DNA of 64,000 bases, taken from positions 1 to 64,000 of IMG/VR virus record IMGVR_UViG_3300036886_000214; one strand, given 5' to 3'. Positions within the stretch are counted from its first letter, which is position 1, and each line of letters opens with the position of its first letter. This DNA is from a virus. The position numbers and the translations under genes are program-made. Of the stretch, positions 7,992 to 14,435 are shown piece by piece. The notes below the pieces were generated by a model that did no database searches, was not told the DNA's origin, and saw only the letters and a program-made list of their open reading frames with translations.

Positions 7992-8335
7992 TGGATCACC
8001 AAATTGCTCTTTTAGATTCCGAAGGATTTACATTTAATGCACCAAATAGATTTAGGAATCGTTCGCGTAAGCATGTTTACTGGTGTACTGACACCTTTAT
8101 TTTTGTGCCTAAAGAATATGATGAGCTTTTTAATTTTCAACAGCTAAACGATATGCTTGGCTCAACAGCGCTAATCCTAATAACTCCTTTTTGTAATGTC
8201 TGGGCCGATAAAAAGCCGTACGCGCCCGATTATTTTGCGCCAACAGTGGGCAATGTTTTACACGTATTAAAACTTCTTCAAGATTGGAGTAATGCCTTTC
8301 CCGAGGGAATATGGCGCATTACCGAGGCCCTCTAA
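7991..8335 (+). CDS. Hypothetical protein, last gene of left operon
   Basis: 114 residues, beta-rich, aromatic. Starts at the last base of the previous stop codon. Its 3' end overlaps the convergent gene at 8319-8525 by 17 bases. No family recognised. Confidence 0.6.
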   Translation: MDHQIALLDSEGFTFNAPNRFRNRSRKHVYWCTDTFIFVPKEYDELFNFQQLNDMLGSTALILITPFCNVWADKKPYAPDYFAPTVGNVLHVLKLLQDWSNAFPEGIWRITEAL

Positions 8336-8525
8336 TCTCTTTGTCCATTTCATGAAAATGTATTTGCTCTATTTCTAATTCTTTGCCATTGAAAAGAACA
8401 TCCGCAGAAAAGAGATAGCGTTTGCCTGGATTATCTTTTAAGAATTTAACGATGTTCTTAAACATAGAAAAATCTGAAAACTCCTTTTCAAGAAGGGGCA
8501 ATTTAAAACTAAAACGGTCCTTCAT
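8319..8525 (-). CDS. Small hypothetical protein, downstream of repressor
   Basis: 68 residues on the minus strand, 12 bases downstream of the repressor gene and so probably co-transcribed with it. Preceded by AAGGAG. It may be expressed in the lysogen by position, but its function is unknown. Confidence 0.55.
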   Translation of the reverse strand: MKDRFSFKLPLLEKEFSDFSMFKNIVKFLKDNPGKRYLFSADVLFNGKELEIEQIHFHEMDKEIRGPR

Positions 8526-8537
8526 ATAAATACTCCT

Positions 8538-8969
8538 TTATTTACTAAAAATATCTGGCCGAAGCATGTAGGGGGTAATTTTTCCATCGGATAATTCGCA
8601 AATCTTCTTTATGAGTCGTACCGGGCATTTTGTTTTACCGTTTATCACGCGGCTTAAAGAAGAAACGTTACTATCAAGCTCAGAAACCAAGTTACTTAAT
8701 GTTTTAAACCGTCTGATAAGAGGGATAAAAAAGGGAAGCTGAATATTGCTGAATTGTTTGGATATGTATTTCTCTGGAACTTTTAATGCAGATGCTTTTT
8801 CAAGAATTTTCACACAATCAGGGTGAATCAGACTTTTTGGCATACGCAACCAGTTTGATACCTGTTGCTGGTGTCTATTGCAAAGTCTGGCAATTTCTCC
8901 AATAGAGCCAATCTTTTTAAAAATTTGTTCTAATTCTTTTTTAGCTTTATGTTTTATCTTGTTTGCCAT
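8538..8969 (-). CDS. Two-HTH Cro/YdaS-like repressor
   Basis: 143 residues. Residues about 19-58 form a Cro/YdaS-type helix-turn-helix (GSIGEIARLCNRHQQQVSNW). Residues about 92-140 look like a second one (LSNLVSELDSNVSSLSRVIN). Two HTH units in one short protein with no protease or dimer domain suggest binding to an inverted repeat as a pseudo-dimer. It is transcribed away from the 9096 operon, with a strong divergent promoter and an inverted repeat between them, as in phage immunity regions. It is likely the lysogeny switch repressor or a Cro analogue. Confidence 0.7.
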   Translation of the reverse strand: MANKIKHKAKKELEQIFKKIGSIGEIARLCNRHQQQVSNWLRMPKSLIHPDCVKILEKASALKVPEKYISKQFSNIQLPFFIPLIRRFKTLSNLVSELDSNVSSLSRVINGKTKCPVRLIKKICELSDGKITPYMLRPDIFSK

Positions 8970-8982
8970 GCTAATCTCCCCT

Positions 8983-9020
8983 ATTTAAGTATGTCATCAT
9001 AATCGATAAATTACTTAAAT
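8983..9020. promoter_or_regulatory. Putative repressor operator (inverted repeat)
   Basis: ATTTAAGTA at 8983-8991 and its exact complement TACTTAAAT at 9012-9020 are separated by 20 bases. They lie just upstream of the repressor start and of the divergent -35 box. Position and symmetry fit an operator for the two-HTH repressor. Confidence 0.5.
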
Positions 9021-9033
9021 GCAATAAAATTTG

Positions 9034-9062
9034 TTGACAATAAGGAAAAGACTATTTATACT
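9034..9062 (+). promoter_or_regulatory. Sigma70 promoter divergent from repressor
   Basis: TTGACA at 9034-9039, 17-base spacer, TATACT at 9057-9062. It drives the three-gene operon starting at 9096. Confidence 0.75.
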
Positions 9063-9095
9063 AATAATGAGTCAATCAATAGAGGAGTAGAGTGT

Positions 9096-9287
9096 ATGTA
9101 CAATTTCGAACATTTTAAGAGAGGCAAAGATGAAGGTAGTTATTATAGGACATTGGAAATATGTCAATCTGAGCATGATTTGCTTGGGAAGTTAGTATCA
9201 CACTTCCATGATGTCCCAAATGGGCCGATTAACGTTACTAAAATCGACCCTTTAGGCTTACCACATTTAAAAGGAGAACGACAATGA
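9096..9287 (+). CDS. Small hypothetical protein, first divergent early gene
   Basis: 63 residues after a GAGGAG ribosome site whose leader resembles that of 966 and 1290. Its position opposite the repressor suggests an early lytic or Cro-like regulatory role, but no DNA-binding motif is visible. Confidence 0.6.
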   Translation: MYNFEHFKRGKDEGSYYRTLEICQSEHDLLGKLVSHFHDVPNGPINVTKIDPLGLPHLKGERQ

Positions 9288-9520
9288 ATGCGATTATCAT
9301 TGCTAATGACAATCTACCAGACAGAGATCAAATAATCAATTATTTAAATAAAAGAGCTGGCTGGATTAAGCAAAAGCAGATAGCAATAAGGCGTTATATC
9401 GGCCAAATAGGAGGTAAGAACGCACAAGATGCCAAGGATATTTTAGATGAGTCAATAGACTTATTTGAAGACCTGCATTATAGCTTTATTAGCTTACTTA
9501 CAGTGGAGGGGTTTTTATGA
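9284..9520 (+). CDS. Small hypothetical helical protein
   Basis: 78 residues, helical, ATGA overlap with both neighbours. No family recognised. Confidence 0.55.
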   Translation: MNAIIIANDNLPDRDQIINYLNKRAGWIKQKQIAIRRYIGQIGGKNAQDAKDILDESIDLFEDLHYSFISLLTVEGFL

Positions 9521-9705
9521 GTAAAAGCTCTAAATCCAATGTGGTTAATTTTTTAGATTATAGGCTTAAAAAGATACAAGCTCTTTTTCTTAGCAGAGAA
9601 ATGAGTGACAACATTTTGGATGAAATAAATGAACATAAAATCTTTAGGAATGAGATATTTAAAACTATAAAGGAGTTGACAAATAAAGAGAAAAAGGTAC
9701 AATAA
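9517..9705 (+). CDS. Small hypothetical protein
   Basis: 62 residues, basic at both ends. Starts with VVNFLDYRLKK, an amphipathic segment seen in some small phage proteins. Followed within 10 bases by a terminator hairpin, which closes this three-gene operon. Confidence 0.55.
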   Translation: MSKSSKSNVVNFLDYRLKKIQALFLSREMSDNILDEINEHKIFRNEIFKTIKELTNKEKKVQ

Positions 9706-9714
9706 AAACATTCG

Positions 9715-9742
9715 TGCCCATGCAGTTTATGGGCATTTTTTT
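9715..9742 (+). terminator. Rho-independent terminator
   Basis: 7-bp stem TGCCCAT/ATGGGCA with a 7-base loop, followed by seven T residues. Ends the 9096-9705 operon. Confidence 0.8.
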
Positions 9743-9768
9743 ATTAAATTTAATTCGGAGTGAATGAA

Positions 9769-10299
9769 ATGGGAATATTAAGACCAAGAACGTCAAAATT
9801 TGGTAATTTAAGCGAAAAACATGAGGAGGCACCTAAGAAAAGCTTAGGGGCATTTAGTATCGGTAAGAAAGTGGATGTCCAGACCCCAGGCTCTAAGCTA
9901 CTTAGAATAGAAGATTTTATATTGCATAATATGGGAAAATCCAGGCCAAGATATAATGGTCTCAAGCCCGATGCTATTTATAGAACCTTTTATAAATTTG
10001 AAAGCAAGCATCGATATAAGTTAATTATTAATATTGGAGTTACTATTATAGAAAGTTTAGGGTTCAAAAAGGGTGAAAAACCTCGCATGGTTCTTTGTCA
10101 TCATCCTGAAGATATAAAGATACTTCTATTATTTAAGTCAGATAATGGAAACGTATTGCAGCGTCAAGGAAAAAATACATGGACGCTTAATCTTTCATGG
10201 GATTGTCAATCTTCTTGGATTCCTTCTGATGATGAAATAAAGGAGAAAAAGGAAGTAGAATTTGAATTGTATGACAATGCTATTCAAATATATGCATGA
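9769..10299 (+). CDS. Hypothetical protein
   Basis: 176 residues from the ATG at 9769, which lies 8 bases after CGGAG. A GTG at 9760 is in frame but too close to that site. Basic N-terminus, then a beta-rich domain (YKLIINIGVTIIESLGFKKG). The latter looks like a small barrel or AbrB-like strand pattern, but I would not assign it. Sits immediately before the tRNA cluster. Confidence 0.6.
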   Translation: MGILRPRTSKFGNLSEKHEEAPKKSLGAFSIGKKVDVQTPGSKLLRIEDFILHNMGKSRPRYNGLKPDAIYRTFYKFESKHRYKLIINIGVTIIESLGFKKGEKPRMVLCHHPEDIKILLLFKSDNGNVLQRQGKNTWTLNLSWDCQSSWIPSDDEIKEKKEVEFELYDNAIQIYA

Positions 10300-10305
10300 A
10301 AAAAC

Positions 10306-10379
10306 TGTCCCATAGCTCAACGGTAGAGCAAGCGACCGATAATCGTTAGATGATAGTTCGATTCTATCTGGGACAACCA
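10306..10379 (+). tRNA. tRNA-Ile (GAT)
   Basis: Full cloverleaf: acceptor TGTCCCA/TGGGACA, D-arm GCTC/GAGC, anticodon arm AGCGA/TCGTT with loop CCGATAA (anticodon GAT at 10338-10340), T-arm GATAG/CTATC with loop TTCGATT, encoded CCA. Position 33 is C instead of the near-universal T, which may weaken function. Confidence 0.8.
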
Positions 10380-10382
10380 ATT

Positions 10383-10457
10383 TGTGGCGTAGCTCAATGG
10401 TAGAGCGAGCGGCTCATAACTGCTGGGTTCTTGGTTCGATTCCAAGCGTCACAACCA
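10383..10457 (+). tRNA. tRNA with CAT anticodon (Met or Ile2)
   Basis: Acceptor TGTGGCG/CGTCACA, D-arm GCTC/GAGC, anticodon arm AGCGG/CTGCT with loop CTCATAA, T-arm CTTGG/CCAAG with loop TTCGATT, encoded CCA. Elongator Met and lysidine-modified Ile2 cannot be separated by eye; the first acceptor pair is T-A, so an initiator with a mismatched 1-72 pair is unlikely. Confidence 0.85.
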
Positions 10458-10461
10458 TTTA

Positions 10462-10535
10462 TGTTGAACGTAGCTTAATTTTAAAGCCGAAGTGTTGTAG
10501 CATCGAGATACGGGTGCAAGTCCTGTCGTTCAGCA
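10462..10535 (+). ncRNA. tRNA-like RNA with extended acceptor, no CCA
   Basis: Ends pair over 9 bp (TGTTGAACG/CGTTCAGCA). D-arm GCTT/AAGC and T-arm ACGGG/CCTGT with loop TGCAAGT are clear. The anticodon region (CGAAGTGTTGTAGCATCG) does not make a standard 5-bp stem, although TTGTA would give a Thr TGT anticodon. No CCA; a T-tract follows. It resembles the RNA at 55312-55376, which has the same T-loop. Could be a decayed tRNA or a tRNA mimic. Confidence 0.5.
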
Positions 10536-10544
10536 CTTTTTTAT

Positions 10545-10666
10545 GGGAACGCGTAAAAGACATAAGACCTTGAACCAATGGGCGTATCCCGGTTCCCTCT
10601 TATGGTAATTACGATCTGATTCTAGATGATGAACGCTCTAGTGAAAACCTAGGGCCGTTCCCACCA
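10545..10666 (+). ncRNA. 122-nt tRNA-like RNA ending in CCA
   Basis: The ends pair perfectly (GGGAACG at 10545-10551 with CGTTCCC at 10656-10662) and are followed by ACCA, like a tRNA acceptor. A T-arm-like hairpin (CTCTAG/CTAGGG, loop TGAAAAC) sits just before the 3' strand. Between them is a long hairpin, 10561-10604, with outer stem CATAAGA/TCTTATG and inner GAACC/GGTTC. This is far too long for a standard tRNA. Options are an intron-containing or insertion-bearing tRNA, or a novel tRNA-like RNA. Confidence 0.45.
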
Positions 10667-10683
10667 TTTTATAAGGGGCGTTT

Positions 10684-11016
10684 ATGAAACTAGATAAATT
10701 TCATTGGCACGAAGCCATGGATAGGGTTTCGGTTGTTCAAGGAATTATTGAGCATACCTTGTCTTATCATGCGGTTTTTATAGAGAATCCAGCACTTGAG
10801 AGCAGGGTTGAAGCTATTCATGTATCGTTTCACGATTTGATTCAAGAGATTGCAGAATTAAAAGAGGCTTATAAATTTGAAGAAGAAGAAATAGAACATA
10901 CTGTTGGTTCAGGAAATTTTTTTAAAGACTTGGGCTTCGATAATCCTGAAGAAGAACAAAAAAAGGCAGATGAGGAGTTGGCCAAATTTAGAGTTGAGCT
11001 GTTAGAACAAAAATGA
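10684..11016 (+). CDS. Phage protein with HigA-like C-terminal tail
   Basis: 110 residues. Residues 1-65 (begins MKLDKFHWHEAMDRVSVVQ) resemble a common small phage helical protein. The tail (GSGNFFKDLGFDNPEEEQKK) resembles the opening segment of HigA-type XRE antitoxins, but the HTH that should follow is absent. It looks like a fusion or a truncated antitoxin remnant. RBS AAGGGG. ATGA overlap with the next gene. Confidence 0.6.
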   Translation: MKLDKFHWHEAMDRVSVVQGIIEHTLSYHAVFIENPALESRVEAIHVSFHDLIQEIAELKEAYKFEEEEIEHTVGSGNFFKDLGFDNPEEEQKKADEELAKFRVELLEQK

Positions 11017-11609
11017 CCAAAATCCACACCGACCATTGGATAGACGCACAAGTATTGACAAAGCGTCATCCATCAACCTTTTCAGCCCCTTCCCTTGAAG
11101 AGTTGGAAATGCTTTCTGTGGGTGATATTGCTAAGGTTGCTCGCGGAGATAATGAATTTAATGGAATTCGTTTTTGGACGGTCATTACCGAGATAGATGG
11201 CGATGAAATTATTGCCGAAGTAAATAATGATATTAAAGAATATCGATTTCAATATAACGCTGGGGATAAAGTCGCTTATCAAAAAAGGCATATTTACGCT
11301 TGTTATGAAAAATGGTTTATTGAAGATTATTTACGAGTCCCTCTAGCCCGAATTTACCAAAAGATTTGCTTGGGGTGTAATCAGATAGCCACCATTCAAT
11401 CTAAGAGAGAGATTCAATATTTCGAATATGATGTAGACAACAATATAAAAATGAAAGTTAGTTATCTGGAGTGCGATAATTGTAAGGAACAGTATGCTGA
11501 CCCTGAATTTGATTTTGAGAAGTATAAGAAACTGGCTGTCGAAGAATTAGAACAAAAGCTTAAAGCTGATCAAGAATTATTAGATAAGCTCAAAGATAAA
11601 CTACAATAA
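11013..11609 (+). CDS. Two-part protein with CxxC zinc pairs
   Basis: 198 residues. Residues about 26-90 (LEELEMLSVGDIAKVARGDN then RFWTVITEIDGDEIIAEVNN) resemble a DUF2314-like small beta barrel. Residues about 118-155 hold CLGC and CDNC, a probable zinc ribbon. The end is a Lys/Leu/Glu coiled coil. Function unknown. Located between a HigA-tail protein and CsrA. Confidence 0.6.
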   Translation: MTKIHTDHWIDAQVLTKRHPSTFSAPSLEELEMLSVGDIAKVARGDNEFNGIRFWTVITEIDGDEIIAEVNNDIKEYRFQYNAGDKVAYQKRHIYACYEKWFIEDYLRVPLARIYQKICLGCNQIATIQSKREIQYFEYDVDNNIKMKVSYLECDNCKEQYADPEFDFEKYKKLAVEELEQKLKADQELLDKLKDKLQ

Positions 11610-11630
11610 TAATTTAACCGGATAAATCAC

Positions 11631-11834
11631 ATGCTCATTCTAAACCGGGAGGTTGGACAATCCATTATTATTGATGGGGAAATTATTATTAAGGTTTTAA
11701 GCCTGTTTCCAAAATACGTTAGGATTGGCATTCAAGCACCCTCTCATATCAATATCATCCGGGATGAGGTTTTGAACAAGAGGCTCTGGATACCTCGTTA
11801 TTTGACAAACCAAGAAGATTCGGGTAAGATTTAA
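11631..11834 (+). CDS. csrA: CsrA-family RNA-binding regulator
   Basis: 67 residues, close to the normal CsrA length. MLILNREVG opens like CsrA MLILTRRVG. The core KYVRIGIQAP and the IIRDEV segment align with NQVRIGVNAP and VHREEI. The key RNA-contact residues Leu4, Arg6 and Arg44 are present, while Arg7 is Glu and the residues before Arg44 are Ile-Ile. CsrA dimers bind GGA in hairpin loops and usually block ribosome binding. The C-terminal helix region diverges. A phage-borne paralogue could retune host metabolism or phage late genes. Confidence 0.9.
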   Translation: MLILNREVGQSIIIDGEIIIKVLSLFPKYVRIGIQAPSHINIIRDEVLNKRLWIPRYLTNQEDSGKI

Positions 11835-11874
11835 ATTCTAGTCTCTGTACTAGTCATTCGAAACTCTGTTGATA

Positions 11875-11905
11875 TCCCGAGCCTAAAAAACTTGGGATTT
11901 TTTTT
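11875..11905 (+). terminator. Rho-independent terminator after csrA
   Basis: TCCCGAG/CTTGGGA stem (7 bp with one G-T pair) followed by eight T residues. Ends transcription from the csrA side, facing the minus-strand tRNA-Asn. Confidence 0.75.
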
Positions 11906-11908
11906 AAC

Positions 11909-11983
<75 letters not shown>

Positions 11984-12018
11984 ATAAAATAAATTTTAGC
12001 ATAGATTAATATTACCCC

Positions 12019-12046
12019 TTGACATATTTTCCTACGTTCGTATAAT
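12019..12046 (+). promoter_or_regulatory. Near-consensus promoter of parA
   Basis: TTGACA at 12019-12024, 16-base spacer, TATAAT at 12041-12046: perfect boxes. The spacer and -10 lie inside the left arm of the long inverted repeat, so a protein bound there would block transcription. Confidence 0.8.
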
Positions 12047-12075
12047 AATATTTTAATACGAACGTAGGAAAATAT
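12024..12075. repeat. Perfect 20-bp inverted repeat before parA (operator/centromere candidate)
   Basis: Left arm ATATTTTCCTACGTTCGTAT (12024-12043) and an exact complementary right arm (12056-12075) flank a 12-base AT-rich centre. The right arm ends directly at the parA ATG. The layout fits autorepression by the small partner protein, and the repeat could double as the partition site. Confidence 0.75.
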
Positions 12076-12729
12076 ATGAAAAGACAACAGAGAATCATTT
12101 CCCTTCTCAATCAGAAAGGTGGGGTGGGAAAATCAACGAATGCCATTAATATCGCATGTGGATTAGAGCAGAGAGGCAAAAAAGTAGCGATCATCGATGC
12201 TGACATTCAAGGGACCGCCTTAAAATGGCAAACGAAAGCATCTGAAAATCATGAATCACACCCTGTAGTTCACGGAATGACTGATATTGCCATTGAGCGA
12301 CAAATTAAAACACTTGATCCGGATATTGAATTTATTATAATTGATGGGTCACCAAGGGTTAACCAACTTACTACGAAAATAATTATCTTATCTGACTTAG
12401 TTTTAATTCCTGTGAGGCCCAGCCCAATAGATGTTTGGGCTACTGATGATATAGTGAGCATAGTAAAAGAAAGAAGGCTTGTAACGGATGGATTTCCAAA
12501 ATGCTCATTCTTGCTTTGTTGTGTTGTAAAAAATACTGTCTTATCAGAAAGCACAAAGCAAACTCTAGATGTGTTAGAAATCCCGCTTTTAGAAAGCTAT
12601 ACAACACAAAGACAAGCCTATATGCAGTGCTTAGATAAAGGGAAAAATATTTATTCTGATTTAAAAAATAGAAACTCAGCAAACGAAGTAGATTCAATCA
12701 TTAATGAAATCCTGGAGAAATATTTATGA
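12076..12729 (+). CDS. parA: ParA-type partition ATPase
   Basis: 217 residues, the size of small type Ib ParA/ParF proteins without an N-terminal HTH. Deviant Walker A KGGVGKST (residues 14-21), then [14 protein letters not shown] (about 38-51) and Walker B FIIIDGSP. These ATPases form nucleoid-bound gradients that segregate plasmids. The gene sits directly behind a perfect inverted repeat and is followed by a small basic partner gene with ATGA overlap, as in plasmid par operons. Start at the ATG at 12076 after AGGA. Confidence 0.88.
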   Translation: MKRQQRIISLLNQKGGVGKSTNAINIACGLEQRGKKVAIIDADIQGTALKWQTKASENHESHPVVHGMTDIAIERQIKTLDPDIEFIIIDGSPRVNQLTTKIIILSDLVLIPVRPSPIDVWATDDIVSIVKERRLVTDGFPKCSFLLCCVVKNTVLSESTKQTLDVLEIPLLESYTTQRQAYMQCLDKGKNIYSDLKNRNSANEVDSIINEILEKYL

Positions 12730-12905
12730 GTAGACCCATGAACAAAGAACATCTGGCCGCTTTAAAGGAAGCAAGAAAAGAGCCGTCTAAGGGAACCCAT
12801 TTCGACGATATTCCCTTAAGGCTTTTAAAGAAGCTGAGGCTTCACTTAGCAGAGACAGGCCAGAAAAAACGTGAATGGTTGATAGAGTTACTTGACAAGC
12901 TTTAA
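12726..12905 (+). CDS. Small ParB-like partner (probable ribbon-helix-helix)
   Basis: 59 residues, basic. The C-terminal half ([20 protein letters not shown] then [10 protein letters not shown]) fits a ribbon-helix-helix DNA-binding unit. Such small RHH proteins are the usual centromere-binding partners of type Ib ParA and repress the par promoter. ATGA overlap with parA. Confidence 0.6.
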   Translation: MSRPMNKEHLAALKEARKEPSKGTHFDDIPLRLLKKLRLHLAETGQKKREWLIELLDKL

Positions 12906-12961
12906 AGCATATTATAATATGAAAATATATTGCTAGGAACCTATGTAAATATTTACATAGG
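12892..12961 (+). promoter_or_regulatory. Promoter and perfect 22-bp palindrome
   Basis: TTGACA (12892-12897), 15-base spacer, TATAAT (12913-12918), then a perfect palindrome of half-site CCTATGTAAAT at 12940-12961. The palindrome lies between the promoter and the gene at 12976 and can act as an operator or form a hairpin in the leader. Confidence 0.6.
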
Positions 12962-12975
12962 AAAGGAGGGGAAAC

Positions 12976-13116
12976 ATGCAACTACAATGGGGCGATGCAA
13001 GTAACGAGGCAGCAATGGTCCTTAGCCACAATGAGGCTGGGCGGTTGATATGGCGTGAGCAAACAGAGGTAGAGAGGCTGGTTCAGGAAATGCTTGAGGA
13101 TGGTGACTTGGAATAG
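12976..13116 (+). CDS. Small hypothetical acidic protein
   Basis: 46 residues with a very strong ribosome site (AAAGGAGGGG). Acidic C-terminus (VQEMLEDGDLE). Its own promoter and operator-like palindrome suggest a tightly regulated product, for example an antitoxin or antirepressor, but there is no family match. Confidence 0.6.
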   Translation: MQLQWGDASNEAAMVLSHNEAGRLIWREQTEVERLVQEMLEDGDLE

Positions 13117-13274
13117 TTGCGACAGTGTCGCAAGAATTGGTATACGCATTCTTTGTTAACTAACATTTGTGGAACGCGTGGAACATTAAAGGTGTTTGCT
13201 TGTAGAACTGGCCTTTCCACGTGGAACATTATGGGTCTGTGTAGTAAGTACACACCCCGTGTTACTATGAAGCC
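13117..13274. promoter_or_regulatory. Intergenic region with several palindromes, parS-like core
   Basis: Contains TTGCGACA/TGTCGCAA (13117-13133), three copies of GTGGAAC (13169, 13178, 13221; two extended to GTGGAACATT), the palindrome TTCCACGTGGAA (13215-13226), and TGTGTA/TACACA (13238-13254). TTCCACGTGGAA shares the CACGTG core of chromosomal parS (TGTTTCACGTGAAACA). Dense symmetry next to par genes suggests a partition or replication control site. Confidence 0.5.
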
Positions 13275-13898
13275 ATGCTTACACAATATTCATCTTATAA
13301 AAAGCGAAAGAGACCAAATAGAGAGCAAGCCTTTTTTGAAAAGATTGCGAATCACATAAAAAAAGTTTTAAAAGATGGTAACGTTGCACGGCTTGTCGCA
13401 GACCAACAAAAATACAACATTGAGAAGCTTACTCTTAAAGTAGCTATCGAAAAAGACCGAAGTTCCATTCTATATCGCGTAATAGTAAGCTGCAAATCGT
13501 CAGACTCCTTAGATTGGCTGATTAAAAATATGTGGGTTAGTAGCTTCAGGGATGAAACTAAAAAACGTGATTATAGTGTGATAGATAGCTTATTGCTGCG
13601 CTTAGCCCAGATAGAATGGGATAAAGAACAAACCCCTGAAGAAAAAAACGAAAATTTTAAATTCCAAGCTTCGGCTGTCGAAAAAATCTATTTAATTCTA
13701 ACAAAAGTTCCAGAAATGGAAGAATATTTAGAATTACAACTAAAACTTCCTTATGCCAAAGATTTTTGGGAGTTTCATCGCTCTAAAGGCGAATTATCCT
13801 GCCTCGAGCACGAATCAGCAACAGTGGTCCGCATGGCTATAAATCTTTTTCATGCTAAGATAGAATCTTTAAAATCCTCTCGTAGCTCAGTCCAATAG
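13275..13898 (+). CDS. Hypothetical protein overlapping tRNA-Phe
   Basis: 207 residues, mostly helical and charged, no recognised domain. Its last codons lie inside the tRNA-Phe gene that starts at 13876, which is unusual and suggests the tRNA was inserted into, or evolved over, the 3' end. The position after a palindrome-rich region is compatible with a replication or copy-control role, but nothing in the sequence proves that. Confidence 0.55.
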   Translation: MLTQYSSYKKRKRPNREQAFFEKIANHIKKVLKDGNVARLVADQQKYNIEKLTLKVAIEKDRSSILYRVIVSCKSSDSLDWLIKNMWVSSFRDETKKRDYSVIDSLLLRLAQIEWDKEQTPEEKNENFKFQASAVEKIYLILTKVPEMEEYLELQLKLPYAKDFWEFHRSKGELSCLEHESATVVRMAINLFHAKIESLKSSRSSVQ

Positions 13899-13952
13899 AG
13901 CGACAGATTGAAGCTCTGTGCGTCATTGGTGCGAATCCATCCGGGAGGGCCA
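13876..13952 (+). tRNA. tRNA-Phe (GAA), divergent T-arm
   Basis: Acceptor CCTCTCG/CGGGAGG, D-arm GCTC/GAGC, anticodon arm ACAGA/TCTGT with loop TTGAAGC (GAA), encoded CCA. The T-stem has mismatches at its outer end and the loop is TGCGAAT, with G at position 55 instead of T. Confidence 0.8.
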
Positions 13953-13953
13953 T

Positions 13954-14029
13954 GCTCGTATAGCTCAGTTGGTAGAGCGTCAGTTTTGTAATCTGAATGT
14001 CGAGAGTTCGATTCTTTCTGCGAGCACCA
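13954..14029 (+). tRNA. tRNA-Thr (TGT)
   Basis: Acceptor GCTCGTA/TGCGAGC, D-arm GCTC/GAGC, anticodon loop TTTGTAA (TGT), T-loop TTCGATT, encoded CCA. One mismatch at the base of the anticodon stem. Confidence 0.88.
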
Positions 14030-14073
14030 TTTTTGTCGGCAATATGTATACACTTAGCCGACTTAGGAAACCT

Positions 14074-14376
14074 ATGAATATTACTCCACGCTTCATTAGA
14101 ATCCGCGACTGTGCCATTTACCTTGGTATGGATAGAAATCGCTTCAATGAAGAAGTTAGGCCCTATCTAACAGAAATTCCAATAGGAACCCAAGGGGTGG
14201 CATTTGATAGGGTTGAGCTTGATGAATTTGCAGATAAGTATAAAAAAGAGCATGGGAAGCCACCTAAAATTAAACAAAAGACTGATATAAAAATAATATC
14301 TCGTACGGCGGTAGAGAAAGATTTTGAAAAGGCTTTAGAAATGACAAAGCGAAAGACATTGACTAAATTTAAATAA
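14074..14376 (+). CDS. Excisionase-like DNA-binding protein
   Basis: 100 residues from the ATG at 14074 after AGGAAA. Residues about 6-50 (FIRIRDCAIYLGMDRNRFNE then TEIPIGTQGVAFDRVELDEF) fit the MerR/Xis-like winged-helix plan, in which a short HTH is followed by a wing and a DxxELDEF helix. Such proteins direct excision or act as AlpA-type activators. The upstream in-frame extension is only translated tRNA sequence and was discarded. Confidence 0.7.
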   Translation: MNITPRFIRIRDCAIYLGMDRNRFNEEVRPYLTEIPIGTQGVAFDRVELDEFADKYKKEHGKPPKIKQKTDIKIISRTAVEKDFEKALEMTKRKTLTKFK

Positions 14377-14435
14377 CTAAATACTATTGCCTTCGATTCC
14401 CATTGGATGCTGCCGGACGCCCGCTACAATGTTTA

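Noticed and set aside
10382-10573. Plus-strand ORF across the tRNA cluster
   Set aside because: It lies wholly over tRNA-Met and the tRNA-like RNA and has no independent support.
12024-12075. Telomere-resolution site as in N15-type linear phage-plasmids
   Set aside because: The repeat has a 12-base non-palindromic centre, lies on a promoter, and no protelomerase-like protein is seen.
13918-14073. N-terminal extension of the excisionase-like protein
   Set aside because: It is a translation of tRNA-Phe and tRNA-Thr sequence; the ATG at 14074 has a good ribosome site.
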